A DNA stretch of 64,000 nt from Nautilus pompilius (lineage: Eukaryota > Mollusca > Cephalopoda > Nautilida > Nautilidae). Numbering within the stretch: the first letter of the stretch is position 1; each line of letters starts with the position of its first letter. Positions 61,201 through 64,000 of this stretch are shown here, one piece after another. Location of the stretch: the NCBI GenBank assembly GCA_018389105.1, contig JACATO010000975.1, positions 124,001 through 188,000 of the forward strand, in the 5' to 3' direction. The position numbers were made by a program, and so were the translations under genes. The notes under the pieces are model-generated. The model saw nothing but the letters and a program-made list of their open reading frames with translations, did no database searches and was not told the DNA's origin.

Positions 61201-63157
61201 GACTAAAACTTTGTACAACTATCTTCAAATATGATGATAATGAAAAGTCTTCTTAAAAAATAGTGAATGCAAGGACTACAACATCAAGCTCATCCATAAA
61301 AGCACTGTAACATTAAGTAATCTAACTGGCCTCAGGGCTAGTCATCCTATTTCCAAATGGCACAGTGTGCTCTGTGGTCTACCAAAATCACGCTGGAAGA
61401 TCAAACACAATCGTGCTATCATCATATCTAATGGATAGTGATCCCTATCACATCCTGAATAGTAATATTATTGAAAAGTGAAAAAAAGCAGGTCCAATAT
61501 CTCTGGAAGCCATGTAGGCATCCTATGTTGAGATCACTAAATCATTGGTTTAAATATTTCCCTAAAATATTTTGTAGTGCAGTAGATTGAACAGTTAGTA
61601 AAATAAATAATCAGCAGATAGCTTCATGGGCTATTTTAAAAGTCACTGGGTGCCAAATGAAGTTCTAGATGATATTGTTCGCTTTGTTTTGTTTTTTGGA
61701 CCCTTTGTAAATTGATATTGAAGAATTTATGGTTCTCAGTCAAGGTAGATGTTCAGAAAATCCAGTTTTTATCAACAAGCTGGTATATTACTTAATAATG
61801 AACTATTTATTCTTTTTAGAAGGTGGCAATTATGCAATCATGTTTGTTTGACATGTGCATGTAATGTTTACATTTTCAGAACAAAATTATCCACCTTTTT
61901 ACAGATGCTTTAAGTATCTTTCAGAAACTTAAATTTTGATTCATTTTGCCATGTATTTTGTAACATTTGATTTTTTAAAAAATGAATGTTGTGAAAAATT
62001 TTCTATTAATAAAACTGAAATGTAGTAAGCAACTTGCACAAAAAAGAGAAAATAAATACATTTTCTGCTAGTAGTAATTGTAGCTTTTTTGTTGGTTTTA
62101 TATTTGTACAGAAAAGTTTCTTATTTTGGTTATTCTGAAAATGAAGCATTAATTGGGTGATTGAAAGAAATTACAACAGTTGAAATATTGAGTACTGTTA
62201 CAGAAGAATCGATTTGTCACGATACACTTCTGGAACACAAAGGAAGAAGTCTCTCTTGTTCTAAAACAGTTACTGTGCTTGCATTCATGTACTCAGTATT
62301 ATGTCAGCCCCTGTTTCCTTTCTACTCCCTCACTTGATTTTCATAGTTTATTTGGTTGCAAGGGCCTCTGGAAATCTAAAAAGGCTCTTTTGCATTTCAA
62401 GCAGCAATAATAGGGGTTTTTTGTTGTTCTTTTGTGTAGGATTTCACTTAAGAGAGATCTCATAAGTTATCAGGGCAGCTCTGCTTGAATCACAACTTGA
62501 AGATGTCTTTTCAATGAAATTTAGATCAGATGCTCTCTTGAACTAGAAAGAATTATTATTGTTAAGCAAAAAAAAGACATTATAATTGTACATAGACAAC
62601 AGAATTGTACTCTAAGCAAATAATTTTTAAAAAAATTTTACAATGAAGTAAATACTCTTTTAACTTAAGCAGATAAATCAGGTGAATTGATCAAGTGCAT
62701 GAATTATGAATCTGCTCCCTCATCACCAAGCTGCTCTAACAGTGTCAATAATTTTGTTTATTTATGAATCATCGTATGAAAGAATTACTTATAAGATGTT
62801 AACCCATTACCTTTTTACATTTATTTATTTTTTTTGAAAGGGCATCTTCAAGGGTAAAATGTTGTTGGTTTTTTTTTGTTGGAGGGGTGGAGAGATTTTT
62901 TTGGGTGGGTTGTGACAGAGCAGTGGTGCTTTAGCATTCTAGAGAAGATGGTTGGGAGGGGGATGTCACTGCTGCTGTTGAGTGCTACGAATCGTTTATG
63001 CATGTTTGCCAAAACCGTTTGTGTGTTACTTTTTGTAGTGGCGAACCAAAGTAGAGTGCGGAAGCTGGCGAAACGCTGGAGGCTGAGAGCGGCCCGGAAG
63101 AGAACAACTGATAGTGAGACAAAAAAAGGAAGTGGTGGCTTTCTAAACTGGATATAG
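5376..63157 (+). CDS. Stim: STIM, ER calcium sensor and Orai channel activator (5' end missing)
   Basis: STIM is a single-pass ER membrane protein. Known family role: loss of lumenal Ca2+ from the EF-hand/SAM unit unfolds the cytosolic coiled coils, which then bind and open Orai channels at ER-plasma-membrane contacts (store-operated calcium entry). Seen here are eleven exons, E1-E11, at 5376-5488, 17897-18011, 23525-23636, 28646-28761, 31114-31289, 31915-32005, 39208-39294, 39626-39793, 50517-50617, 51195-51337 and 54012-54101, followed by a terminal exon at 63039-63157 (or 58961-58986). All join in phase except E5/E6, which is off by one base. The total is about 475 codons with the polybasic end, shorter than vertebrate STIM1 (685 residues); the start and the long Ser/Pro-rich tail are not seen. 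The introns are full of transposon relics. This is the only host gene I can support in the window. Confidence 0.95.
6624..6637. repeat. Left 14-bp target-site duplication of the SINE
   Basis: AATACTGAGTAGAC, identical to 6969-6982. It flanks the SINE immediately 5' of its tRNA-like head. Confidence 0.85.
6638..6968 (+). mobile_element. tRNA-derived SINE, full length with target duplications
   Basis: The head contains a box-A-like stretch (GTGGCTCAGTGGTGAG, from about 6649) and a box-B-like stretch (GGGTTCAATTCCC, about 6691-6703), the internal RNA polymerase III promoter of a tRNA-derived SINE. A non-tRNA body follows, including TTGTGACCCTTGAGGGAGG, a type of segment common in invertebrate SINE cores. 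The element ends in an A-run. It is bounded by a perfect 14-bp direct repeat, AATACTGAGTAGAC, at 6624-6637 and 6969-6982, as expected for LINE-driven insertion. It sits sense to STIM in intron 1. I cannot give the family name with certainty. Confidence 0.85.
6969..6982. repeat. Right 14-bp target-site duplication of the SINE
   Basis: AATACTGAGTAGAC, identical to 6624-6637. It directly follows the A-rich tail; the first two A bases could equally be counted as tail. Confidence 0.85.
11046..11620 (-). mobile_element. GC-richer retroposon, minus strand, with A-tail
   Basis: A block clearly richer in G+C than the intron around it. Read on the minus strand it ends in an A-run (a T-run on + at about 11047-11060) preceded by CAATTGCATACACTTCC. 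A similar end lies at about 49660-49700, so the two look like members of one retroposon family. A 234-codon open frame crosses the block on the minus strand, but it runs through the tail and matches nothing I know, so I do not call it a gene. Ends and family are uncertain. Confidence 0.5.
15150..16010 (+). pseudogene. Mutator-like (MULE) transposase relic
   Basis: Pieces of a MULE transposase appear in order on the + strand, broken by stops and frame changes. They are LVYCVMKNKNEG (about 15270), a CFFHFEY-type segment (about 15440), ALAFVPPNVIDTFDT (about 15545), a WNVSAEFKTICPEP-like piece (about 15715, shifted), and LRAIAHNL just before a stop (about 15985-16008). This order (PLVYCLMKNK, CxFH, ALAFVP..VI..F, W(N)VYER, L..IAHNL) is typical of the FLYWCH/MULE transposase proteins common in invertebrate genomes. 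Terminal repeats were not identified. Dead copy inside STIM intron 1. Confidence 0.65.
17897..18011 (+). CDS. Stim: STIM exon E2: hidden EF-hand and start of SAM linker
   Basis: The acceptor is AATTTCAG and the donor is GAAG|GTCAGT. There are 38 codons plus one base. The product begins FLRDELQYTDGFERHNIFHG and continues NDELISVDDLWKSWKQSE. This matches the second, non-calcium-binding (hidden) EF-hand of STIM, which packs against the canonical hand and the SAM domain; LISVDDLWKSWK is close to LISVEDLWKAWK of human STIM1. Reading is continuous from E1 (phase 0) and into E3 (split Val codon). Confidence 0.95.
19960..20180 (+). pseudogene. Tc1/mariner transposase C-terminal relic
   Basis: The + strand reads NLIEQFWEHTY, then SMMQLKGGLTQIW, then a KIL.LIQCQTK-like piece with stops. 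This is the ..IENLW.. to C-terminal stretch of Tc1-type transposases. The same stretch is seen at about 60600-60760, and the two are visibly related at base level (for example ATGATGCAATTAAAGG against ATGATGGAATTAAAGG). No ends or inverted repeats found. Confidence 0.5.
20761..20805. repeat. Simple repeat (TGAG/TG/AG/G)n
   Basis: TGAG units pass into TG, AG and a G-run. Plain low-complexity DNA in intron 2. Confidence 0.9.
23360..23390. repeat. (ATT)n microsatellite
   Basis: About ten ATT units, about 130 bp upstream of the E3 acceptor. It creates a run of Tyr codons in one frame that is not coding. Confidence 0.95.
23525..23636 (+). CDS. Stim: STIM exon E3: first half of SAM domain
   Basis: The acceptor is GTTCTCAG and the donor is CCCAG|GTAAGC. 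Reading starts with the last two bases of a Val codon shared with E2: YNWTTNDVVEWLEHYVELPQ, then YSSNFEANSVSGPSLP. It aligns with SAM helices 1-3 of STIM (human YNWTVDEVVQWL). The sequon N-W-T, glycosylated in human STIM1 (N131), is kept. The last two bases join E4 to make an Arg codon. Confidence 0.96.
23637..28645 (+). other. Stim: STIM intron 3 (5 kb)
   Basis: The intron begins GTAAGCTG and ends CTATTTCAG. It holds a long inverted repeat at 25698-25817. The segment at about 27780-28310 is less AT-rich and may be an unnamed old repeat. No gene or clear transposase was seen in the remainder. Confidence 0.85.
25698..25817. repeat. 37-bp inverted repeat with 46-bp spacer (hairpin)
   Basis: The arms lie at 25698-25734 and 25781-25817. 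The left arm begins CTGTTAAGAAATTACGCATT and the right arm is its reverse complement with one mismatch (C/T) in 37. The RNA would fold to a long, nearly perfect hairpin. It could be a small fold-back transposon end, a mutation-made palindrome, or a small-RNA precursor; the sequence alone does not decide. Confidence 0.9.
28646..28761 (+). CDS. Stim: STIM exon E4: second half of SAM domain
   Basis: The acceptor is TATTTCAG and the donor is CCCAAAA|GTAAGT. It completes an Arg codon with E3 and reads LATNYQHYLSGVLGIKN, then PVHKQKLSLKAMDVVLFGPPK. It matches the last SAM helices of STIM (human KLQLKALDTVLFGPP). The second glycosylation sequon of human STIM1 (N171, NTT) is absent: here the segment is TNYQ. 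It ends with one base of a Lys codon completed in E5. The reading frame happens to be open for some distance left of the acceptor, but that part has no similarity to STIM. Confidence 0.95.
29152..29183. repeat. (AAT)n microsatellite
   Basis: About ten AAT units, slightly interrupted, in intron 4. Confidence 0.95.
30514..30562. repeat. (CT)n microsatellite
   Basis: About 24 CT units with one interruption. It produces false Ser/Leu-rich open frames in two phases. Confidence 0.97.
31114..31289 (+). CDS. Stim: STIM exon E5: transmembrane helix and start of coiled-coil 1
   Basis: The acceptor is GTTTCTAG and the donor is GGAAAA|GTATGT. It completes a Lys codon with E4 and reads GHSYLKD, then the membrane helix LILIASLIIAVGGCWFAYLQ, then HRYSQRHVKRMMKDWDTLQK and AEETFERITGK. 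The GVGGCWFAY block of STIM is almost unchanged. The basic juxtamembrane segment leads into coiled-coil 1, which holds the protein inactive at rest. As written, the exon ends on a full codon, while E6 needs two bases to be supplied, so the frame breaks by one base at this junction. The run of four A bases at 31286-31289 is the likely site of a one-base excess in the assembly. Confidence 0.95.
31290..31914 (+). other. Stim: STIM intron 5 (0.6 kb)
   Basis: The intron begins GTATGTAT and ends TTAACTCTGCAG, both canonical. It is AT-rich. I looked for a microexon of 3n+2 bases that would repair the E5/E6 frame and saw no compelling one, but such an exon would be too short to exclude by eye. Confidence 0.8.
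31915..32005 (+). CDS. Stim: STIM exon E6: coiled-coil 1, middle
   Basis: The acceptor is CTCTGCAG and the donor is GCTAAG|GTAAAT. After one base it reads LDRAQQEQMHISKEK, then SSLEEKFHDEIEMAK. It aligns without gaps to human STIM1 coiled-coil 1 (LHKAQEEH ... LEKKLRDEINLAK), directly after the E5 segment ERITGK. The only problem is the one-base phase conflict with E5. A later AG (GCACAG|CAG) would keep the frame but drop five residues and break the gapless alignment. Confidence 0.93.
32260..32590 (+). pseudogene. Penelope-like element, GIY-YIG endonuclease relic
   Basis: The + strand reads PIGIIYSISCGCGKEYTGET, then KKSSRTNIRK, and after frame changes DYKRKVRREIDTVSEF. This matches the C-terminal GIY-YIG endonuclease of Penelope-like retroelements (pattern GVYSI.C.CGK.YIGET..S...R) and its downstream RK(I/V)RE segment. 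The usual Ile of YIG is Thr here. Only the end of the element survives; no reverse transcriptase part was seen next to it. Confidence 0.6.
34164..34201. repeat. (CT)n(GT)n microsatellite
   Basis: CT units turn into TG units. Low-complexity DNA in intron 6. Confidence 0.95.
35680..37506 (+). pseudogene. Tigger/Jerky-like (pogo group) transposase relic
   Basis: Many short + strand pieces run in the order of a Jerky/Tigger protein: KIIEKLEK followed by ITVVYRIREQ and VYDFRKG (helix-turn-helix part, about 35950-36040), NYEELDKVMLKWFSQQRAE (CENP-B-like DNA-binding part, about 36090-36150), FRK.IDTEKLHSEKIDNV (about 36310), a DDE-region part with broken frames, and a C-terminal 72-codon open piece (36736-36954). 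The right end reads GAATCAACTG then TA. Its reverse resembles ATTCTTGATCATCC at about 35685, suggesting inverted ends and a TA target. There are many stops and no function is expected. Confidence 0.6.
39208..39294 (+). CDS. Stim: STIM exon E7: coiled-coil 1, inhibitory helix
   Basis: The acceptor is TTGGTTTCAG and the donor is CAG|GTCAAG. It has 29 codons, phase 0 at both ends: NEAERLKSAREGSMEEISRL, then KLAEEELMQ. The Arg of AREG aligns with human R304, the residue changed in Stormorken syndrome. The acidic helix (human EEELE, 318-322) is EEELM here, so the last Glu is replaced by Met. Confidence 0.94.
39295..39625 (+). other. Stim: STIM intron 7 (0.33 kb)
   Basis: Shortest intron seen; it begins GTCAAG and ends ACCATTGTAG. 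The donor is slightly unusual (C at position +3). No other feature. Confidence 0.88.
39626..39793 (+). CDS. Stim: STIM exon E8: end of coiled-coil 1 and first SOAR helix
   Basis: The acceptor is ATTGTAG and the donor is GAGTGG|GTAAGT. It has 56 codons in phase 0: VRAALKKAEKEIEIRQ, then WLSAPSELQAWLQMTYEIEL, then QHHNTKRKVAETQLIEAREW. It matches the end of coiled-coil 1 and the first long helix of the SOAR/CAD domain (human W.APE.LQ.WLQLTHEVE). The Tyr pair in human QYYN is His-His here. This helix forms the SOAR dimer that binds Orai. Confidence 0.96.
41351..41370. repeat. (AG)n microsatellite
   Basis: Ten AG units in intron 8. Confidence 0.9.
41776..42364. mobile_element. Tigger/pogo-type MITE with inverted ends and TA target
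   Basis: The left end reads TACGGTTGAATCTCGTTATA and the reverse complement of the right end reads TACAGTCTACCCTCATCATA. They are similar along about 24 bp and both are set at TA. The inside has no transposase, so it looks like a non-autonomous member of the Tigger/pogo group. The middle (about 41880-42250) is GC-richer and may contain a second, unrecognised insertion. Confidence 0.6.
42960..43640 (+). pseudogene. Relic of an invertebrate transposon-derived protein
   Basis: On the + strand, pieces read DDKLVRPKLHFFKC then GLLLPFLANFQTDKSK (about 43060-43160), and VREFKLDCKIFLIALPKKML (about 43380-43445) followed by NYPISYSLVWKMAAFNPK. The order (target region ...LPFL..D, then V.EF...C..FL......KLLE..P..YP) recalls proteins from hAT-like elements that are abundant in mollusc gene sets. 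Stops and shifts break every frame. I cannot name the family with confidence. Confidence 0.4.
45452..45459. repeat. Left 8-bp target duplication of the hAT element
   Basis: GACTAGAC, identical to 48114-48121. Confidence 0.92.
45460..48113 (-). mobile_element. hAT DNA transposon (Charlie-like), 2.65 kb
   Basis: The ends are imperfect inverted repeats: CAGTGATGAGCAACC on the left, and CAGTCATGAGCAAACC as the reverse complement of the right end. They lie inside a perfect 8-bp target duplication, GACTAGAC, the hallmark of hAT elements. It carries a dead transposase gene on the minus strand (listed separately) and GC-rich outer regions with GGGCCAC motifs near both ends. It sits inside a LINE relic in STIM intron 8 and is therefore younger than that LINE. 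Confidence 0.92.
45806..47430 (-). pseudogene. hAT transposase pseudogene, GTF2IRD2-like
   Basis: It starts at about 47424 with MASEKKKRKVEDESRKF, then a BED-like finger (CLIC followed by YVRRHYGTKNASKY, with the last His changed). A frame change follows, then KKATAEADISVRAGYLVSKI and LAKHIKPFDDGEMVKECL, a stop, and further pieces (GKNNSLTTLI and others). The last 200-codon open frame (45806-46408) runs from EIELFLNMKGKPVKEF to FSSTYICEQFFSKM, the start of the hAT dimerisation region. This order is that of the Charlie-derived part of GTF2IRD2 and related proteins. At least two frame breaks and one stop make it a pseudogene. The final open frame ends early inside the dimerisation region. Confidence 0.85.
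48114..48121. repeat. Right 8-bp target duplication of the hAT element
   Basis: GACTAGAC, identical to 45452-45459. Confidence 0.92.
48328..48344. repeat. Short (AG)n repeat
   Basis: About eight AG units inside the LINE relic, breaking its reverse transcriptase frame with a Ser/Leu stretch. Confidence 0.8.
49660..49975 (-). mobile_element. Retroposon fragment related to the one at 11046-11620
   Basis: Read on the minus strand it ends CAATCGCACTTTGCATATAT, a short gap, then an A-run (a T-run on + at about 49667-49677). The copy at 11046 ends similarly. A GC-richer body follows in both, with matching landmarks on the + strand such as TGCGT..., GTGGGCACTGAAGCC/GTGGGTATTGAGGTC, then AAAACTTCGG/GAAACCTCAG. 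The right end is not clear. Confidence 0.45.
50517..50617 (+). CDS. Stim: STIM exon E9: SOAR basic patch and hairpin turn
   Basis: The acceptor is TTGATTTCAG and the donor is GCAAG|GTGAGT. It continues E8 in phase 0: CEKLRKKRNTFMGSLRIAHS, then GSIDEVDHRILSA. The Lys/Arg cluster KLRKKRN matches the human Orai-binding basic patch (KIKKKRN, 382-388). The next residues align with human NTLFGTFHVAHSSS. The critical human STIM1 F394 is Leu here, as in vertebrate STIM2. The exon ends with two bases of an Arg codon finished in E10. Confidence 0.96.
50618..51194 (+). other. Stim: STIM intron 9 (0.58 kb)
   Basis: The intron begins GTGAGTGC and ends TTTCACCCATAG. It has a short tetranucleotide repeat (TCAG units at 50633-50654) near its start. 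Nothing else. Confidence 0.88.
50633..50654. repeat. (TCAG)n tetranucleotide repeat
   Basis: Five to six TCAG units shortly after the E9 donor. Confidence 0.9.
51195..51337 (+). CDS. Stim: STIM exon E10: last SOAR helices
   Basis: The acceptor is CACCCATAG and the donor is AACTTAG|GTAAGT. It completes Arg, then reads AALEEVRQDLQERLQRWRAI, EMICGFSVMKNPGLVALCQM and LHSEKNL. It matches the C-terminal SOAR helix of STIM (human LRERLHRWQQIEILCGFQI.NNPG). The Cys in ICGF aligns with human C437. Forty-seven codons plus one base each side; the last base starts a Gly codon finished in E11. Confidence 0.96.
52571..52821. repeat. 50-bp minisatellite, five copies
   Basis: The units start ACACACAATGG at 52571, 52621, 52671, 52721 and 52773. 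Copies are nearly identical, with an AATG/AACA/AACG variable site before CTGTTATT; the fourth is lengthened by one AC pair (52 bp) and the last lacks its final AC. An open frame across it is an artefact of the repeat. Confidence 0.97.
53374..53440. repeat. Direct repeat, left copy
   Basis: Contains TTATTGGCTTCCTTGCAAAG and then TTAATCAGAAATCAAA, followed by a weaker match. The same sequence, with few changes, recurs at about 54400-54475 in the same orientation. The two copies bracket exon E11. Confidence 0.8.
54012..54101 (+). CDS. Stim: STIM exon E11: acidic segment after SOAR
   Basis: The acceptor is TTTTAACAG and the donor is GTGGAG|GTAAAC. It completes Gly, then reads AKQSSTMFSHLDVDEADEDI and PPVYTGPSG. 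The acidic DVDEADED matches the position and charge of the human CRAC modulatory region (DDVDDMDEE, 475-483), which promotes calcium-dependent inactivation of Orai. The last base starts a codon shared with a terminal exon; both candidates (58961 and 63039) accept this phase. Confidence 0.92.
54400..54475. repeat. Direct repeat, right copy
   Basis: Contains TTATTGGCTTTCTTGCAAAG and then TTAATCAGAAATCAAA. Pairs with about 53374-53440. Confidence 0.8.
55619..55626. repeat. Left 8-bp target duplication of the second hAT
   Basis: ATCTGGAT; matches ATCTGGAC at 57616-57623 in seven of eight bases. Confidence 0.82.
55627..57615 (-). mobile_element. hAT DNA transposon, p52rIPK/ZMYM-like, 2.0 kb
   Basis: The left end is CAGTGGCACAGCCAGGAT; the reverse complement of the right end is TAGTGGCATAGCCAGCAGG. 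They are flanked by an 8-bp target duplication with one mismatch. The inner right end also has runs of GGGGGG and GGCCCCCATGGGCCCCC. The transposase relic is on the minus strand. The element sits inside the Tc1 element above, so it is younger. Confidence 0.87.
55814..57309 (-). pseudogene. hAT transposase pseudogene, p52rIPK/ZMYM-like
   Basis: Minus-strand open pieces, in order: MGIESYFVKKLKGD (57309), ENRSKIRPVIKTIIFCGQHK then LALKEHRDHG (about 56750-56650), DTKDMAKREQCSISVRYIKE (56463), then the C-terminal dimerisation region TTATSEHSFSTLRQRLLTYL and RSTMEQDRLIGLAHL (about 56000-55890), ending LSKKKRRLNFVL. This is the standard order of the zinc-finger MYM/p52rIPK type. Several frame breaks separate the pieces. 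The C-terminal 97 codons are intact. Confidence 0.85.
57616..57623. repeat. Right 8-bp target duplication of the second hAT
   Basis: ATCTGGAC; matches 55619-55626 in seven of eight bases. Confidence 0.82.
58961..58986 (+). CDS. Stim: STIM candidate terminal exon A (short tail)
   Basis: A strong acceptor (TTTCTCTCTTGTAG) is followed by 26 bases in the phase E11 needs. With the E11 base it reads AVAFSMAK and stops at TGA. A NAGNAG alternative (GTAGCAG) would drop one codon, giving VAFSMAK. It would end STIM shortly after the acidic segment, without a polybasic tail. The following sequence could be a 3' UTR; an AATAAA lies at 59846-59851. The coding part is so short that a chance acceptor cannot be ruled out. 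Confidence 0.35.
59846..59851 (+). promoter_or_regulatory. Possible polyadenylation signal for terminal exon A
   Basis: AATAAA about 860 bp after the exon-A stop. Similar hexamers occur by chance in such AT-rich DNA (another at 60343-60348). Confidence 0.25.
59980..60850 (+). pseudogene. Tc1/mariner transposase relic
   Basis: The + strand begins IAKELDISKRS, a helix-turn-helix motif typical of the Tc1 DNA-binding part. It later reads QQDILRFDIHIFHENVA (core, about 60475-60530) and MMELKEALTWI followed by a KNLVHSILNSRQRF-like piece in another frame (about 60650-60760). The last part is visibly related to 19960-20180. Ends not identified; many stops. If the short STIM exon A is used, this relic would fall in or beyond its 3' UTR. 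Confidence 0.5.
63039..63157 (+). CDS. Stim: STIM candidate terminal exon B (polybasic tail)
   Basis: The acceptor TTACTTTTTGTAG is followed by reading in the phase E11 needs: with the E11 base it gives VANQSRVRKLAKRWRLRAAR, then KRTTDSETKKGSGGFLNWI and a TAG stop. Twelve of 39 residues are Lys or Arg, most within an 18-residue stretch. Family knowledge: STIM proteins of animals usually end in a Lys/Arg-rich segment that binds plasma-membrane phosphoinositides. The exon is GC-richer than its surroundings, as expected of coding sequence. The sequence itself is not close to vertebrate tails, so identity rests on splice phase, position and charge. Confidence 0.65.
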
Positions 63158-63565
63158 GCAGAGTGTTGTTGCTTAACACTGGAGAACAAAATTTGCAAGG
63201 ATCCACAAAAAAAAAAAAAAAAGATTGGGGGGAGGGGAGGGGTGTGGGTGGGCAGGGTTGGGGTTGACTGCAAACAACAAAGAAAAAAAAAACAAGAACC
63301 CTTCAAAATGATTTCTAAAATTAATATGGTAGACAAATATGGATTTTTAATGGTTCAAAATAATAGTTAACAAAAACTTGTATCATTGTATTGATTCTGT
63401 GATAGCAATTTTAAAAATTTTTTCTTTTTTTAAAATTTATACTGAAATGTTAATCTTTGTTCTGATTTCTATTGCAAATACGGAGTTTGTTGTTAGATAA
63501 AAATAAGAATTCCCATGATTCCTTGTAAATTATCCACTGAAAACAAAGATGAAATGTATGCATCT

Positions 63566-63597
63566 ATGTGTGTGTGTGTGTGGTGTGTGTGTGTGTA

Positions 63598-63628
<31 letters not shown>

Positions 63629-63629
63629 T
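63566..63629. repeat. (TG)n(TA)n microsatellite
   Basis: TG units pass into TA units; one GG interruption. Confidence 0.95.
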
Positions 63630-63719
63630 ATATTTACACTTTTAAAATTGAAAGTTCACATTTTATAAATGTCCATCATCTTTAACTCTTCTAATCTCAA
63701 AATTCTACTGAATAATAAT

Positions 63720-63725
63720 AATAAA
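63720..63725 (+). promoter_or_regulatory. Possible polyadenylation signal for terminal exon B
   Basis: AATAAA at the end of an AAT repeat, about 560 bp after the exon-B stop. Could be chance. Confidence 0.3.
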
Positions 63726-64000
63726 GTGACACCATGTTGAAATATGAAGGAATGAATGTACATATGACATGATGAAAAACATTTCTCTAGCCTTATGGGA
63801 AAGGCATCCCTGATTGAAGCAAAGTTTTGAAATTGTATTGCAGAGACCACAATAATTGGAAGGAGAAGGGGATAATATAAAAATGTGTATGATTTCATTT
63901 GGTCTGTGATAGTCAGTCACATTATTTAGGAGAAATTTCAGATACCCAAAATTTAACACTGTTTCTCGGAAATGAATTCAGCTACTTCATTATATAGTTT

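Larger units (their letters stand above)
54102..63038 (+). other. Stim: STIM intron 11, or shorter intron plus alternative 3' end
   Basis: The donor is GTAAACTG. If splicing goes to 63039 the intron is 8.9 kb; if to 58961 it is 4.9 kb. It contains the right copy of a direct repeat, a Tc1 element with a hAT inside (54836-58024), a candidate short terminal exon (58961-58986) and a Tc1 relic (59980-60850). The part 61200-62870 is AT-rich, with nothing recognised. Confidence 0.65.
63158..64000 (+). other. Stim: Probable STIM 3' UTR and flank
   Basis: Follows the stop of exon B. It contains an A-run and G-rich block at 63207-63260, a TG/TA microsatellite (63566-63629) and an AATAAA at 63720-63725 that could serve as polyadenylation signal. 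No further gene was seen before the window ends. Confidence 0.45.

Noticed and set aside
1..64000. CRISPR arrays, operons, phage or other prokaryotic-type systems
   Set aside because: The introns, splice sites, SINEs and animal transposons mark this as nuclear animal DNA; no such arrays or clusters are present.

Overview
The window is AT-rich animal DNA and holds most of one gene on the + strand, the ER calcium sensor STIM (stromal interaction molecule). The gene is cut into short exons of about 90-180 bp separated by introns of 0.3-12 kb. Eleven internal exons (E1-E11, numbered here within the window) can be placed to the base from canonical AG/GT junctions, phase agreement and residue-by-residue similarity to animal STIM. 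They encode, in order: the EF-hand, the hidden EF-hand, the SAM domain, the transmembrane helix, coiled-coil 1, the CAD/SOAR Orai-activating domain and the acidic modulatory segment after it. The exon or exons for the start codon and signal peptide lie to the left of 5376 and were not found. Two phase-compatible terminal exons are visible: a very short one at 58961 and a strongly basic one at 63039, which would make the membrane-binding polybasic tail.

The organism is an invertebrate, most likely a lophotrochozoan and probably a mollusc. A cephalopod is possible but not shown. This rests on the divergent STIM sequence, the AT-rich long introns and the repeat mix: tRNA-type SINE, Penelope-like, L1/Tx1-like LINE, and many hAT, Tc1/mariner, Tigger/Jerky and MULE relics. 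No marker in the window settles the species.

Layout: 1-2117 old hAT relic; 2118-5375 no recognised gene; 5376 E1 (EF-hand); intron 1 (12.4 kb) with a full-length SINE flanked by 14-bp duplications, a GC-richer retroposon and a MULE relic; 17897 E2; 23525 E3; 28646 E4; 31114 E5 (membrane helix); 31915 E6; intron 6 with Penelope and Tigger/Jerky relics; 39208 E7; 39626 E8; intron 8 with a Tigger-type MITE, another transposon relic and an L1/Tx1-like LINE split by a hAT element with a perfect 8-bp target duplication; 50517 E9; 51195 E10; intron 10 with a 50-bp minisatellite; 54012 E11; then a Tc1 element split by a second hAT, a candidate short terminal exon, another Tc1 relic and the polybasic terminal exon at 63039-63157.

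The main biological points are the complete STIM core, a one-base reading-frame conflict at the E5/E6 junction that looks like a homopolymer error in the assembly, two alternative C-termini, and two independent nested transposon insertions with clear target-site duplications. I found no CRISPR array, operon or other prokaryotic-type system. I did not recognise a wholly new system.
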